5,556 nt of DNA from Candidatus Altarchaeales archaeon (GTDB taxonomy: Archaea > Altiarchaeota > Altiarchaeia > IMC4 > SCGC-AAA252-I15), in the NCBI GenBank assembly GCA_016867655.1, contig VGJA01000073.1, forward strand, positions 1-5,556. Reading direction: 5' to 3'. The notes beneath the pieces were generated by a model. That model had not been told where the DNA came from and did no database searches. It saw only the letters and a list, made by a program, of their open reading frames with translations. The position numbers were made by a program, and so were the translations under genes. How positions within the stretch are numbered: position 1 is the first letter of the stretch; each line of letters begins with the position of its first letter. Positions 1 to 5,502 of this stretch are shown here, piece after piece.

Positions 1-815
1 CCCTTCGGAGTCCAAGCGTCTATGACGTCAATAGCCTGCGAGTCAGTTAAAACACACTTAACCTTCTTGTCCTTCAAGCCCTCCAAAACGCTTAAATACC
101 TTTTTTTCTCGGCTTCAAAGCCGCTGCCCCTGGCTGACTTCAAGTCAGTCCTGCAGGAGATGGGGAACGCAAAATTTCTTGTAATATACTCCTCGGCCAT
201 CGCCTGCGGCCTTAAATACCTTCCAGGCGGAGTCTCCTCATCCATCGGAATATGCAGTAGATAATATTCATCACGCCTTACAAAAGGCAGAAGCTCTATT
301 CTAGCGTTTTTGGACTCAAAATTCTCGATTATGAAGTTCAGCAGCCTCGGTCTGTCGTCTGGATTGACTGCCTTAAGCTGTATCTTCTTATAGAACTTGG
401 AGTAGTCCAGCTTTGACCCAACATACCCTAAGTTGTAGTCATCCTGAAATATGTTGTAGACAATAAACAGCTGTTTGCCATACTCCCTCGCCTTGTGGAT
501 TAGGTGGTTTTCCGTCTCAAAATTGCTTGTGTTGGGGTCTACCACCAAAAGAACCAAATCGCATTCCTTCAAATCGTTTTCAGCCTTCCTTCTTTTTTTC
601 AAGCCAAGCTCTCCAGCTTCATCCATTCCAGGCGTGTCAAACAACTTCACAGGCCCAAGGCCATGTATCTCGCACATCGTTGTCTTGGTGTCCGCTGTCG
701 TTCCAGGCGTCGGGTCGGTGATGGAGCACTCCTGCTGTGTCAGCAGGTTCATCAGACTGCTCTTGCCAGAGTTCACTTTCCCAAAAATCCCGATGTTATC
801 CCTTACAACAATCAT
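1..815 (-). CDS. hydF: [FeFe]-hydrogenase maturation GTPase HydF (3'-truncated by the window edge)
   Basis: HydF is the cytoplasmic GTPase and scaffold that receives the [2Fe] precursor made by HydG and HydE and hands it to apo-HydA. I translated 271 codons from ATG at 815; the gene continues past position 1. The G domain opens with a P-loop, G-KVNS-GKS (residues 12-19). It is followed by PTPGTT (35-40, G2 region) and DTPG (60-63, G3) within a stretch resembling the HydF sequence 'DTxGxDExGELG'. The dimerisation domain shows a 'PMDEETPPGR' segment and the HydF hallmark TDSQA (257-261). The C-terminal FeS domain with its His/Cys ligands lies outside the window; family length is about 400 aa. 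The expected G4 motif NKxD reads NIFQD (121-125), so the lysine is missing. The start overlaps the hydE stop as ATGA (4 bp), suggesting translational coupling; a GGAG at 829-832 lies rather far upstream. Confidence 0.93.
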   Translation of the reverse strand, partial: MIVVRDNIGIFGKVNSGKSSLMNLLTQQECSITDPTPGTTADTKTTMCEIHGLGPVKLFDTPGMDEAGELGLKKRRKAENDLKECDLVLLVVDPNTSNFETENHLIHKAREYGKQLFIVYNIFQDDYNLGYVGSKLDYSKFYKKIQLKAVNPDDRPRLLNFIIENFESKNARIELLPFVRRDEYYLLHIPMDEETPPGRYLRPQAMAEEYITRNFAFPISCRTDLKSARGSGFEAEKKRYLSVLEGLKDKKVKCVLTDSQAIDVIDAWTPK

Positions 816-1939
816 TTTCTTATGGCGTCTCCATAACCTCGCCCTATTGTCCTTCCAACAGTTTCCACAACCTTCTTCACACAGTTGGCGCAGTCAAAAG
901 GGTTTTCGTAAACACACGCCTTGTTTGGATACAGCTGGTAAAGCATCCTGTATTTTTTCGGCGTTATGTTGGGCATCAACAAATTGGCCCCAGCCTGTAG
1001 TGCAAGCTCCCTGCCGTTTGCGTTATTCAAAGACTGCAGTGCAGTGGTTGCGGAAATAAAAATGTCCTTGCAGGCAATCCTCGTGACCGCAATCACCTTC
1101 AAACTCATTTCAAAACTGCCGTTGTTACTACATGCCAGTGGAGTGTCCGGATGGCAGATGAAAGGTCCTGTTCCAGCCATATTGGCTTTCAATCTGTCAT
1201 ACATCAAAATGTCTCCAGCCAAGTCTTCTATGCTCTGCCCCGGCAGGCCGACCATAAAGCCGGTGCCAACCTGATAGCCAATCTTCCCTAACCTTTTTAT
1301 TAATTTCACCCTTCTTCCAAAGGAGTTTTTTGTTTGAGAAGACTTTGGATGCAGTTTTTCAAAAAGCTTTTTGTTTGAAGTCTCAAACCTAACCAAACAC
1401 CTCCTAGCCCCAGCATCATAGAACCTCTTGTATTCCTCAACAGTCCTCTCCCCGATGCTCAAAGCAACCCTGCAGTCGCATTTCTCCAAGATACGTTTTA
1501 TCATGTCTTCCACCACCTCCGTTGTGTAATAGCCGTCTTCGCCAGACTGCAGAAGCACTGTTCTAAAACCCAGGCTGCTTACAGCATTTTTTGCAATACC
1601 CACAATCTCTTCCGGCTTAATCCTGTATCTCCTTAATTTCAGATTCGATTTCCTTATTCCACAATACAGGCAATCATTCCTGCAGTAGTTGGAAAACTCC
1701 AGAACGCCCCTGACGTAAACATCTTCGCCTATATACTCCTCTCTGACTTCATCAGCTTTTTTAAACAGCCTGCCCAAATGCTCTCTTCTGTCCAACTTCA
1801 ACAGGAAGACTATACCTTCTTTGCTTAACTCATTTTTGTCCAATATACAGTCAAGCCTAGAAGTATAAGTCTCTTTCTCCCTAATTCCCTCCAGCTTTAA
1901 GTCATGGGCAGGCCTAGAAGTATAAGTCTCTTTCACCAT
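812..1939 (-). CDS. hydE: [FeFe]-hydrogenase H-cluster maturase HydE (radical SAM)
   Basis: HydE is a cytoplasmic radical SAM enzyme that acts on the Fe-CO-CN-cysteine synthon made by HydG during assembly of the H-cluster [2Fe] unit. From ATG at 1939 the protein is 375 aa. The radical SAM motif CxxxCxxC is at C86, C90 and C93 in the context FSNYCRNDCLYCG. The C-terminal Cys triad CVYENPFDCANC (C342, C350, C353) has the C-x7-C-x2-C spacing of the second FeS site known in Thermotoga HydE. QSGEDGYY, MVGLPGQ and TPKKYRMLYQLYP also match the family. I chose ATG 1939 because GGAGGGG (1947-1953) sits 7 nt upstream. An in-frame ATG at 1972 has no such site and would lengthen the overlap with hydG. 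The N-terminus is about 20 residues longer than the family norm because of a tandem duplication that places KETYTSR twice, 19 residues apart. The start overlaps the hydG end by 26 bp. Confidence 0.95.
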   Translation of the reverse strand: MVKETYTSRPAHDLKLEGIREKETYTSRLDCILDKNELSKEGIVFLLKLDRREHLGRLFKKADEVREEYIGEDVYVRGVLEFSNYCRNDCLYCGIRKSNLKLRRYRIKPEEIVGIAKNAVSSLGFRTVLLQSGEDGYYTTEVVEDMIKRILEKCDCRVALSIGERTVEEYKRFYDAGARRCLVRFETSNKKLFEKLHPKSSQTKNSFGRRVKLIKRLGKIGYQVGTGFMVGLPGQSIEDLAGDILMYDRLKANMAGTGPFICHPDTPLACSNNGSFEMSLKVIAVTRIACKDIFISATTALQSLNNANGRELALQAGANLLMPNITPKKYRMLYQLYPNKACVYENPFDCANCVKKVVETVGRTIGRGYGDAIRK

Positions 1940-1959
1940 TCCTAATCCCCTCCAGCTTT
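1855..1959. repeat. degenerate tandem duplication at the hydG/hydE junction
   Basis: Two copies lie head to tail: copy A at 1855-1898 (44 bp) and copy B at 1912-1959 (48 bp), separated by 13 bp. By hand alignment 41 of 44 bases of copy A match. The copies differ by one substitution and by a block where copy B reads AATGGT and copy A reads GA on the minus strand, a net 4-bp difference that removes the ATG from copy A. Both copies carry a GGAGGG-type ribosome binding site. Copy B contains the hydG stop codon and the probable hydE start. The left edges are 57 bp apart, exactly 19 codons, so HydE stays in frame through both copies and KETYTSR occurs twice. Copy A is probably the older hydE start that lost its initiation codon; this last point is inference. 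Confidence 0.88.
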
Positions 1960-3335
1960 CTGAAGAACTCATTCCTTATTTCCCGGTTTTTTATCCAAAC
2001 AGTTTCTTTTTTCACCAGCTTACAGCCAATCTCCCTGGCTTCTACATCAGCATAGTCCTCCAAATACTCCTGTAGTGTCAGCAAGGCATTCGGCTGGCAG
2101 AAGTTTTGTATCAAACCCGGTTTGGCCAACTCCATAAAATCCTCTCCAGTTCTGCCCCGCCTGTAGCACGCAGTGCAAAAGGATGGAATAAAACCCTGCT
2201 CCATCAAGTCCTTGATGACAACCGGAGTAGGCCTTGTGTCGCTTAAAGCAAACTGTCCAACATCCTCCAAGCTGGCTTCCGGCTCGCAATAACCCCCGGG
2301 GTTTGTTCTAGAGCCTGCTGAAATCTGGCTCACCCCCAAGTGAAACAACTCATTCCTCATCTGGGAGCTCTCCCTGGTTGACAGAATGATTCCAGTATAG
2401 GGGACAGAACACCTCAACACGGCAACCAGTTTTTTGAAGTTCCTGTCAGAAACAGGACAAGGCGGATTACTGGCTATGGGAGCATTCTGCGCCGGCTCTA
2501 TCCTCGGAACAGAGATTGTGTGCGGGCCTGTGTTGAATCTTCTGTCCAAATACATTGCATGCATCAACAAAGCCAGGACCTCAAATTTGTAGTCGTAAAG
2601 TCCAAAGAGGACTCCAATGCCAACATCATCTATTCCCGCCTTTTGCGCACGGTCCATGGCCTTCAACCTCCATTGGTAGTCTGACTTGGGGCCAGACGGA
2701 TGCATTTTTCTGTAAGTCTCCTTGTGGTAGGTTTCCTGAAACATTGTGTAAGTCCCAATACCTGCTTCCTTAAGCCTCTTGAAGTCTCCCACATCCAGCG
2801 GCGGTATTTCAACATTAATTCTCCGTATTTCCCCCCCTGGCTTGGTCTTCACAGAGTAGGCGATTTTCAATGCCCTCAGGAAATCATCAAAACTGTATCT
2901 CTCAAAATCCTCGCCCATCAACATGAGCAGTCTCTTGTGGCCCTGTCTCTCCAAGGCTTCCACCTCCAGCTTTATTTCATCGTCTGTCAGTATTTTTCTC
3001 TTCATCTTATTGTTGCTTTTCCTAAACCCGCAGTATAAGCAGTCGTTGGAGCAGTGGTTTGAGACATAAAGCGGCGCAAAAAGCACAAGCCGGTTGCCGT
3101 ATATGGCTTTTTTTACTGCAAAGGCTGTTTCAAAGAGTTTTTTCATCAAGGTTGTGTTGCTGGAGTCCATGTTTAGCAGGCAGGCGGCTTCATCCAGGCT
3201 CAATCCCTTCAGTTTCAACGCCTTTTTGAGTATGCCTCCTACTTTTTTGCCTGATGGGTTTTTGTTGTTCCCCAGCGCTTTTTTTATCGCCTCTTCGTCA
3301 ATAATGTTCACATATTTAACTTTTTTTGCCGCCAA
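1914..3335 (-). CDS. hydG: [FeFe]-hydrogenase maturase HydG (radical SAM tyrosine lyase)
   Basis: HydG cleaves tyrosine to p-cresol and dehydroglycine, releases CO and cyanide, and loads them on an iron-cysteine site to form the organometallic H-cluster precursor. The 473-aa product is full length for the family (about 470 aa). The radical SAM cluster motif is C95-x3-C99-x2-C102 in the context YVSNHCSNDCLYCGFRKSN. The C-terminal auxiliary cluster motif that separates HydG from the related thiamine enzyme ThiH is intact: C387-x2-C390-x22-C413 (FCTACYRRGRTGEDF ... QNFCQPN). FQETYHKETYRKMHPSGPK, DDVGIGVLFGLYD and ISAGSRTNPGGY are further HydG signatures. It is the first gene of a G-E-F operon and is divergent from an Lrp-like gene. 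The start is uncertain: TTG 3335 gives the family length, GTG 3311 is the alternative, no in-frame ATG exists there, and neither has a clear Shine-Dalgarno sequence. The C-terminal tail lies within the duplicated segment shared with hydE. Confidence 0.96.
   Translation of the reverse strand: MAAKKVKYVNIIDEEAIKKALGNNKNPSGKKVGGILKKALKLKGLSLDEAACLLNMDSSNTTLMKKLFETAFAVKKAIYGNRLVLFAPLYVSNHCSNDCLYCGFRKSNNKMKRKILTDDEIKLEVEALERQGHKRLLMLMGEDFERYSFDDFLRALKIAYSVKTKPGGEIRRINVEIPPLDVGDFKRLKEAGIGTYTMFQETYHKETYRKMHPSGPKSDYQWRLKAMDRAQKAGIDDVGIGVLFGLYDYKFEVLALLMHAMYLDRRFNTGPHTISVPRIEPAQNAPIASNPPCPVSDRNFKKLVAVLRCSVPYTGIILSTRESSQMRNELFHLGVSQISAGSRTNPGGYCEPEASLEDVGQFALSDTRPTPVVIKDLMEQGFIPSFCTACYRRGRTGEDFMELAKPGLIQNFCQPNALLTLQEYLEDYADVEAREIGCKLVKKETVWIKNREIRNEFFRKLEGIRNGERDLYF
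1947..1953 (-). promoter_or_regulatory. Shine-Dalgarno site deciding the hydE start
   Basis: GGAGGGG on the minus strand ends 7 nt before ATG 1939, an optimal distance. It lies inside the hydG coding sequence, in copy B of the duplication. A sister site GGAGGG at 1887-1892 in copy A has no start codon at a useful distance, so it appears to be an orphaned relic. Confidence 0.75.
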
Positions 3336-3359
3336 TAAAAAGGTATCGTTAACTTTTTA
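3336..3359. promoter_or_regulatory. candidate operator: TAAAAAG-N10-CTTTTTA dyad between hydG and the Lrp-like gene
   Basis: A perfect 7-bp inverted repeat with a 10-bp spacer lies in the 51-bp divergent intergenic region. The right arm overlaps the TATA-like box of the Lrp-like gene, and the left arm abuts the hydG start codon. A direct repeat CCAATAAA also occurs at 3332-3339 and 3362-3369, exactly 30 bp apart. A/T-rich dyads of this size are typical targets for Lrp/AsnC dimers, and such regulators often control themselves and a divergent neighbour. Binding is inferred, and A/T-rich DNA gives such dyads by chance fairly easily. Confidence 0.4.
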
Positions 3360-3361
3360 AA
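3354..3361 (+). promoter_or_regulatory. TATA-like box for the Lrp-like regulator gene
   Basis: TTTTTAAA is centred about 29 bp upstream of ATG 3387. That distance would produce a leaderless or nearly leaderless mRNA, which fits the absence of any Shine-Dalgarno sequence before this ATG. The box overlaps the right arm of the dyad at 3336-3359, so a bound regulator could block it. Confidence 0.42.
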
Positions 3362-3372
3362 CCAATAAATGC

Positions 3373-3384
3373 AATATATATAAG
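3373..3384 (-). promoter_or_regulatory. TATA-like box for the hydGEF operon
   Basis: The minus strand reads CTTATATATATT. An archaeal TATA box of this kind would place transcription initiation about 25 nt downstream, near 3352, giving a leader of roughly 17 nt before TTG 3335 or about 41 nt before GTG 3311. No other promoter-like element is seen between hydG, hydE and hydF, which supports one transcript. Confidence 0.5.
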
Positions 3385-3386
3385 AA

Positions 3387-3905
3387 ATGGAACCAAATCT
3401 TACGAAAAACGATAAAATCGTCCTAAAGGAGTTAATCAACAACGGAAGAATAAGCGACACATCAGTTGCAAAAAAAATCGGGATTTCAGTGCAAGCAGTC
3501 AGAAAAATAAGAAAAAAATTCGAAAACAACGGAATCATAAAACGCTATTCAACAACAATAGACTATGAAAAAATAGGCATAAGAGCATTCGCCATAGTGC
3601 AGCTGAAAATAACCGAAAAAGGGTCGGAAGCAAAAATGGATTTGTTCGAAAGCCCCAACATAATCGGCTCCTTCAAGCTGCCCGAAACCAACATCACAAA
3701 CATCTTCATCGCAGGCTTCAGCACCCTGGAAGAACTGGACAAATACTTCGCAAAAACAAAGGAAAAATACCTCGGCCTAATAGAAATACAGAAAATAAAC
3801 GTCTTCTCCAACATCGGTCTGATGAAAAACTCGCCCATAGACCTGCTGACAAAAAAAGTTGAAGAATACAACAACAAAAATAAACCCTTCAATTCTTCTC
3901 ACTAA
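3387..3905 (+). CDS. Lrp/AsnC-type transcriptional regulator
   Basis: This 172-aa protein has an N-terminal winged-helix DNA-binding domain (about residues 4-58). It begins TKNDKIVLKELINNGRISDT and carries the helix-turn-helix VAKKIGISVQAVRKIRKKFENNGII, ending in the IKRYSTTIDYEKIGI linker typical of Lrp/AsnC proteins. Residues about 65-145 have alternating strands and helices (FAIVQLKI, NIFIAGFSTLEELDKYF, LIEIQKINV) consistent with an RAM-like effector and dimerisation domain, though that half is divergent. A charged Asn/Lys-rich tail follows. The gene is divergent from hydG across 51 bp, so a role in controlling the hyd operon is plausible but inferred; the effector is unknown. ATG 3387 is the first possible start in frame. 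The gene is more A-rich than hydG (about 32% GC in one 60-bp sample, 47% in a hydG sample). Its 3' end overlaps the convergent ZIP gene by 3 bp. Confidence 0.85.
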   Translation: MEPNLTKNDKIVLKELINNGRISDTSVAKKIGISVQAVRKIRKKFENNGIIKRYSTTIDYEKIGIRAFAIVQLKITEKGSEAKMDLFESPNIIGSFKLPETNITNIFIAGFSTLEELDKYFAKTKEKYLGLIEIQKINVFSNIGLMKNSPIDLLTKKVEEYNNKNKPFNSSH

Positions 3906-4648
3906 TGCGGCAACAGCGACAGAACACCATATATCAAAAGTATGCCGGCCAGCAGTGCAACAGTCTGCTCCAGCATTCTGGAACGCCTATTCTCCTTGTG
4001 CAACTCGGGCATCAAGTCGGCAGTCGCAATGTAAGTGAAACCGCCAGCGGCAAACGCAATAACTGAAGGAATCAAAGGCTCAATCTTGGGCAAAAACAAG
4101 AAGCCCAAGATGCCGCCCAAAATGGCTGAAGTTGCAGACAAAAAATTGTAAAACAAAGCCTTCCTAGCCTTAAAGCCGGCGTGCAACAAAACAGCGAAAT
4201 CCCCGAACTCCTGGGGAATCTCGTGCAAGGCAATCACAAAAGTCGTCACCAAACCCAACTCAACGCTGGACAAATAAGAAGCTCCAATAATAACTCCGTC
4301 AATGAAATTATGCACTCCATCCCCAAACAAATTCAAGTAGCCGACAGGCTTTACGTGGCACTCCTCCCTGCCGCAATGATGCCAGTGAATAAACTTCTCA
4401 ATGATGAAAAAAACCAGTATGCCAGCCAAAACCAGCTTAAACGCCTCCGCTTCCAACCGCTCGCTGGCTTCAGGAATCAAATGGAAAAAAGAAGCAGCCA
4501 GCATTGAACCAGAGGCGAAAGCAACAAGCAATATAAGAACCCTACTCAACAACTTCCTATTCAACGAAAGGCTGACTAAACCCACAAGAGAAAGCAGGCT
4601 GACAAGAACAACACTAGCCAAAATCCACAGAAAAACGCTTAAAGCCAC
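3902..4648 (-). CDS. ZIP-family divalent metal transporter
   Basis: This is a 248-aa integral membrane protein with about eight hydrophobic segments, the usual ZIP layout, importing divalent metals such as Zn, Fe or Mn into the cytoplasm. The two signature metal-site motifs are present: HNFIDG (113-118, TM4) and HEIPQEFGD (142-150, TM5). The loop after TM3 is rich in possible ligands (HWHHCGREECH, 88-98), as is common in ZIP proteins. FASGSMLAASFFHLIPEA (44-61) matches ZIP TM2, and ATADLMPELH (199-208) matches the segment near the C-terminus. The start is GTG 4648 with GAGAGG (4655-4660) 6 nt upstream, embedded in the end of the preceding gene; the gap to that gene is only 3 bp, so the two are co-transcribed. 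Metal specificity cannot be read from the sequence. Iron supply to the hyd maturases is an attractive but unproven link. Confidence 0.92.
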   Translation of the reverse strand: MALSVFLWILASVVLVSLLSLVGLVSLSLNRKLLSRVLILLVAFASGSMLAASFFHLIPEASERLEAEAFKLVLAGILVFFIIEKFIHWHHCGREECHVKPVGYLNLFGDGVHNFIDGVIIGASYLSSVELGLVTTFVIALHEIPQEFGDFAVLLHAGFKARKALFYNFLSATSAILGGILGFLFLPKIEPLIPSVIAFAAGGFTYIATADLMPELHKENRRSRMLEQTVALLAGILLIYGVLSLLPH

Positions 4649-4651
4649 AAA

Positions 4652-4912
4652 CTACCTCTCAACCTTGAAAAAACCGCCGAAAGTCTCATCCCAACTCGCG
4701 TCCTTGTCCCTCCTGTATTTGGCCGCAATCTTGGAAATCTGCTCCACAATACGCATATAATCCCTTTCCATACCCTTCAGCGACTCCCTACCCTTGTCAG
4801 TCAAAATAAGGTCGCCCATGGAAGCCAACTCCTGCTTATACAACAAATTCAAATTAATATAAGCCTGAATCGCATTAATCCTCACCAAATCCTTAAGCAA
4901 CTCATCTTCCAC
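4652..4912 (-). CDS. small protein of unknown function (86 aa)
   Basis: I do not recognise this family. The product is soluble, without a signal peptide or membrane segment. It is largely helical and charged, with a central LILTDKGRESLKGM (35-48) that resembles the wing 'LTxKG' found in many small winged-helix proteins, followed by a probable long helix (about 47-67) and a tail ending SWDETFGGFFKVER. The N-terminal part is short for a full winged helix, so this may be a reduced or divergent HTH protein; confidence in that is low. The start is GTG 4912, chosen because GGAGGG (4920-4925) lies 7 nt upstream. An ATG at 4919 is out of frame and stops after five codons. It is the middle gene of a three-gene operon: 15 bp after the 158-aa gene and 3 bp before the ZIP transporter. 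The tight spacing and strong ribosome binding site support a real gene. Confidence 0.72.
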   Translation of the reverse strand: MEDELLKDLVRINAIQAYINLNLLYKQELASMGDLILTDKGRESLKGMERDYMRIVEQISKIAAKYRRDKDASWDETFGGFFKVER

Positions 4913-4919
4913 TCAACAT

Positions 4920-4925
4920 CCCTCC
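4920..4925 (-). promoter_or_regulatory. Shine-Dalgarno site deciding the GTG start of the 86-aa gene
   Basis: GGAGGG on the minus strand lies 7 nt before GTG 4912. It supports the GTG over the nearby out-of-frame ATG at 4919, and sits in the 15-bp gap after the stop of the upstream 158-aa gene. Confidence 0.7.
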
Positions 4926-4927
4926 AC

Positions 4928-5404
4928 TCAAACCTTCTTATAACACAAAGTCGTATTCGTCTTCCTCTCTTGGAAGCAAAATTCATACCAATAATCATTA
5001 GGCTCAGACAAATTTCGAATCTCCTTCATATGCTCCGGAATATTATACCAAGGCGTGCCAGTAGGCCTCTGAGTAACGATAACAATATCCTTACCCCTCC
5101 CAACAGAAGAATTAATCAACAACTTAACCTCATCATAAACCGACAAAGTAAACTCAGCCAAAACATCCATCCTAGACTCAAAACCAGAAACATTACCACC
5201 CAACTCAACCAACTTAGTGTTCAAATCAGCATTACTAACCTGCAAATCAGCCACCCTATAAGACTCCCTCCTCAACTCCCCCAAACCACTATTAATATTA
5301 TTCACATCAGCCCGCAAAAGACCCAACTCCCGAACAACATAAAAATTAAACAAAACAAAAACAACAACCACAACCACCACACCCAAAGACTCCAAAGCCC
5401 TCAT
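4928..5404 (-). CDS. membrane-anchored coiled-coil protein of unknown function (158 aa)
   Basis: I do not recognise a family. Residues 8-24 form one very hydrophobic, valine-rich segment (GVVVVVVVFVLFNFYVV) after a short N-terminus with one Arg, consistent with a signal anchor leaving the rest outside the cell. Residues about 26-98 are rich in Leu, Glu, Asn and Arg with heptad-like spacing (LGELRRESYRVADLQ, LNTKLVELGG), suggesting a coiled coil. The last 55 residues form a small polar domain (KDIVIVTQRPTGTPWYNIPEH, then YWYEFCFQERKTNTTLCYKKV) with two Cys (143, 154) that could form an extracytoplasmic disulfide. ATG 5404 is preceded by GGGGTGA (5411-5417) with 6-nt spacing and by a TATA-like box. 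It is the first gene of the operon with the 86-aa gene and the ZIP transporter. The coding strand is strikingly G-rich and C-poor in its first 60 codons. Confidence 0.78.
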   Translation of the reverse strand: MRALESLGVVVVVVVFVLFNFYVVRELGLLRADVNNINSGLGELRRESYRVADLQVSNADLNTKLVELGGNVSGFESRMDVLAEFTLSVYDEVKLLINSSVGRGKDIVIVTQRPTGTPWYNIPEHMKEIRNLSEPNDYWYEFCFQERKTNTTLCYKKV

Positions 5405-5440
5405 GCCAAATCACCCCAAACACTCTAATATAATGGAAAC

Positions 5441-5454
5441 CTCGTATATAAAAA
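5441..5454 (-). promoter_or_regulatory. TATA-like promoter of the 158-aa/86-aa/ZIP operon
   Basis: The minus strand reads TTTTTATATACGAG. Its TTTATATA core (5445-5452) is close to the archaeal box A consensus. Initiation about 25 nt downstream, near 5423, would give a leader of about 19 nt that includes the GGGGTGA ribosome binding site at 5411-5417. The element is nearly symmetrical (TATATAAAAA on the plus strand) and might also fire rightward. Confidence 0.58.
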
Positions 5455-5476
5455 CGGTGTAAATCCGTTCCTACCC

Positions 5477-5502
5477 AGTAGTTACACATTACATAAGCTA
5501 CT
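5477..5502. other. imperfect inverted repeat upstream of the ZIP operon promoter
   Basis: AGTAGTTA (5477-5484) is mirrored by TAA-G-CTACT (5494-5502), giving 8-bp arms with one unpaired G around a 9-bp spacer. It lies 23 bp beyond the TATA-like box, away from the operon, so it could be an operator or the foot of a transcript structure. It may also be chance. The remaining sequence from 5405 to 5556 shows no other clear element apart from the promoter and ribosome binding site of the 158-aa gene. Confidence 0.25.

Noticed and set aside
91..222. CTTAAATACCTT occurring at 91-102 and 211-222, exactly 120 bp apart, resembling a TATA element
   Set aside because: Both lie inside hydF and encode Arg-Tyr-Leu in the same frame; similarity does not extend, so this is codon coincidence.
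475..1274. Plus-strand open frames of 64-194 codons opposite hydF and hydE
   Set aside because: They are antisense to clearly conserved genes, overlap each other, have compositions unlike real proteins and show no recognisable motif.
1940..1972. ATG 1972 as the hydE start (386-aa form beginning MSSSESWRGLG)
   Set aside because: It has no ribosome binding site at a useful distance and would overlap hydG by 59 bp, whereas ATG 1939 has GGAGGGG 7 nt upstream and lies nearer the family start.
2555..3360. Plus-strand open frames opposite hydG, and a minus-strand frame opposite the start of the Lrp-like gene (3308-3538)
   Set aside because: They are shadows of HydG and of the Lrp-like protein, with no supporting start signals or domains.
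4970..5428. 152-codon plus-strand open frame opposite the 158-aa gene
   Set aside because: It is composed almost entirely of Asn, Ile, Gln, Thr, Pro and Leu, which is what the low-G strand of that gene yields. The minus-strand frame has a promoter, a ribosome binding site and sensible protein architecture.
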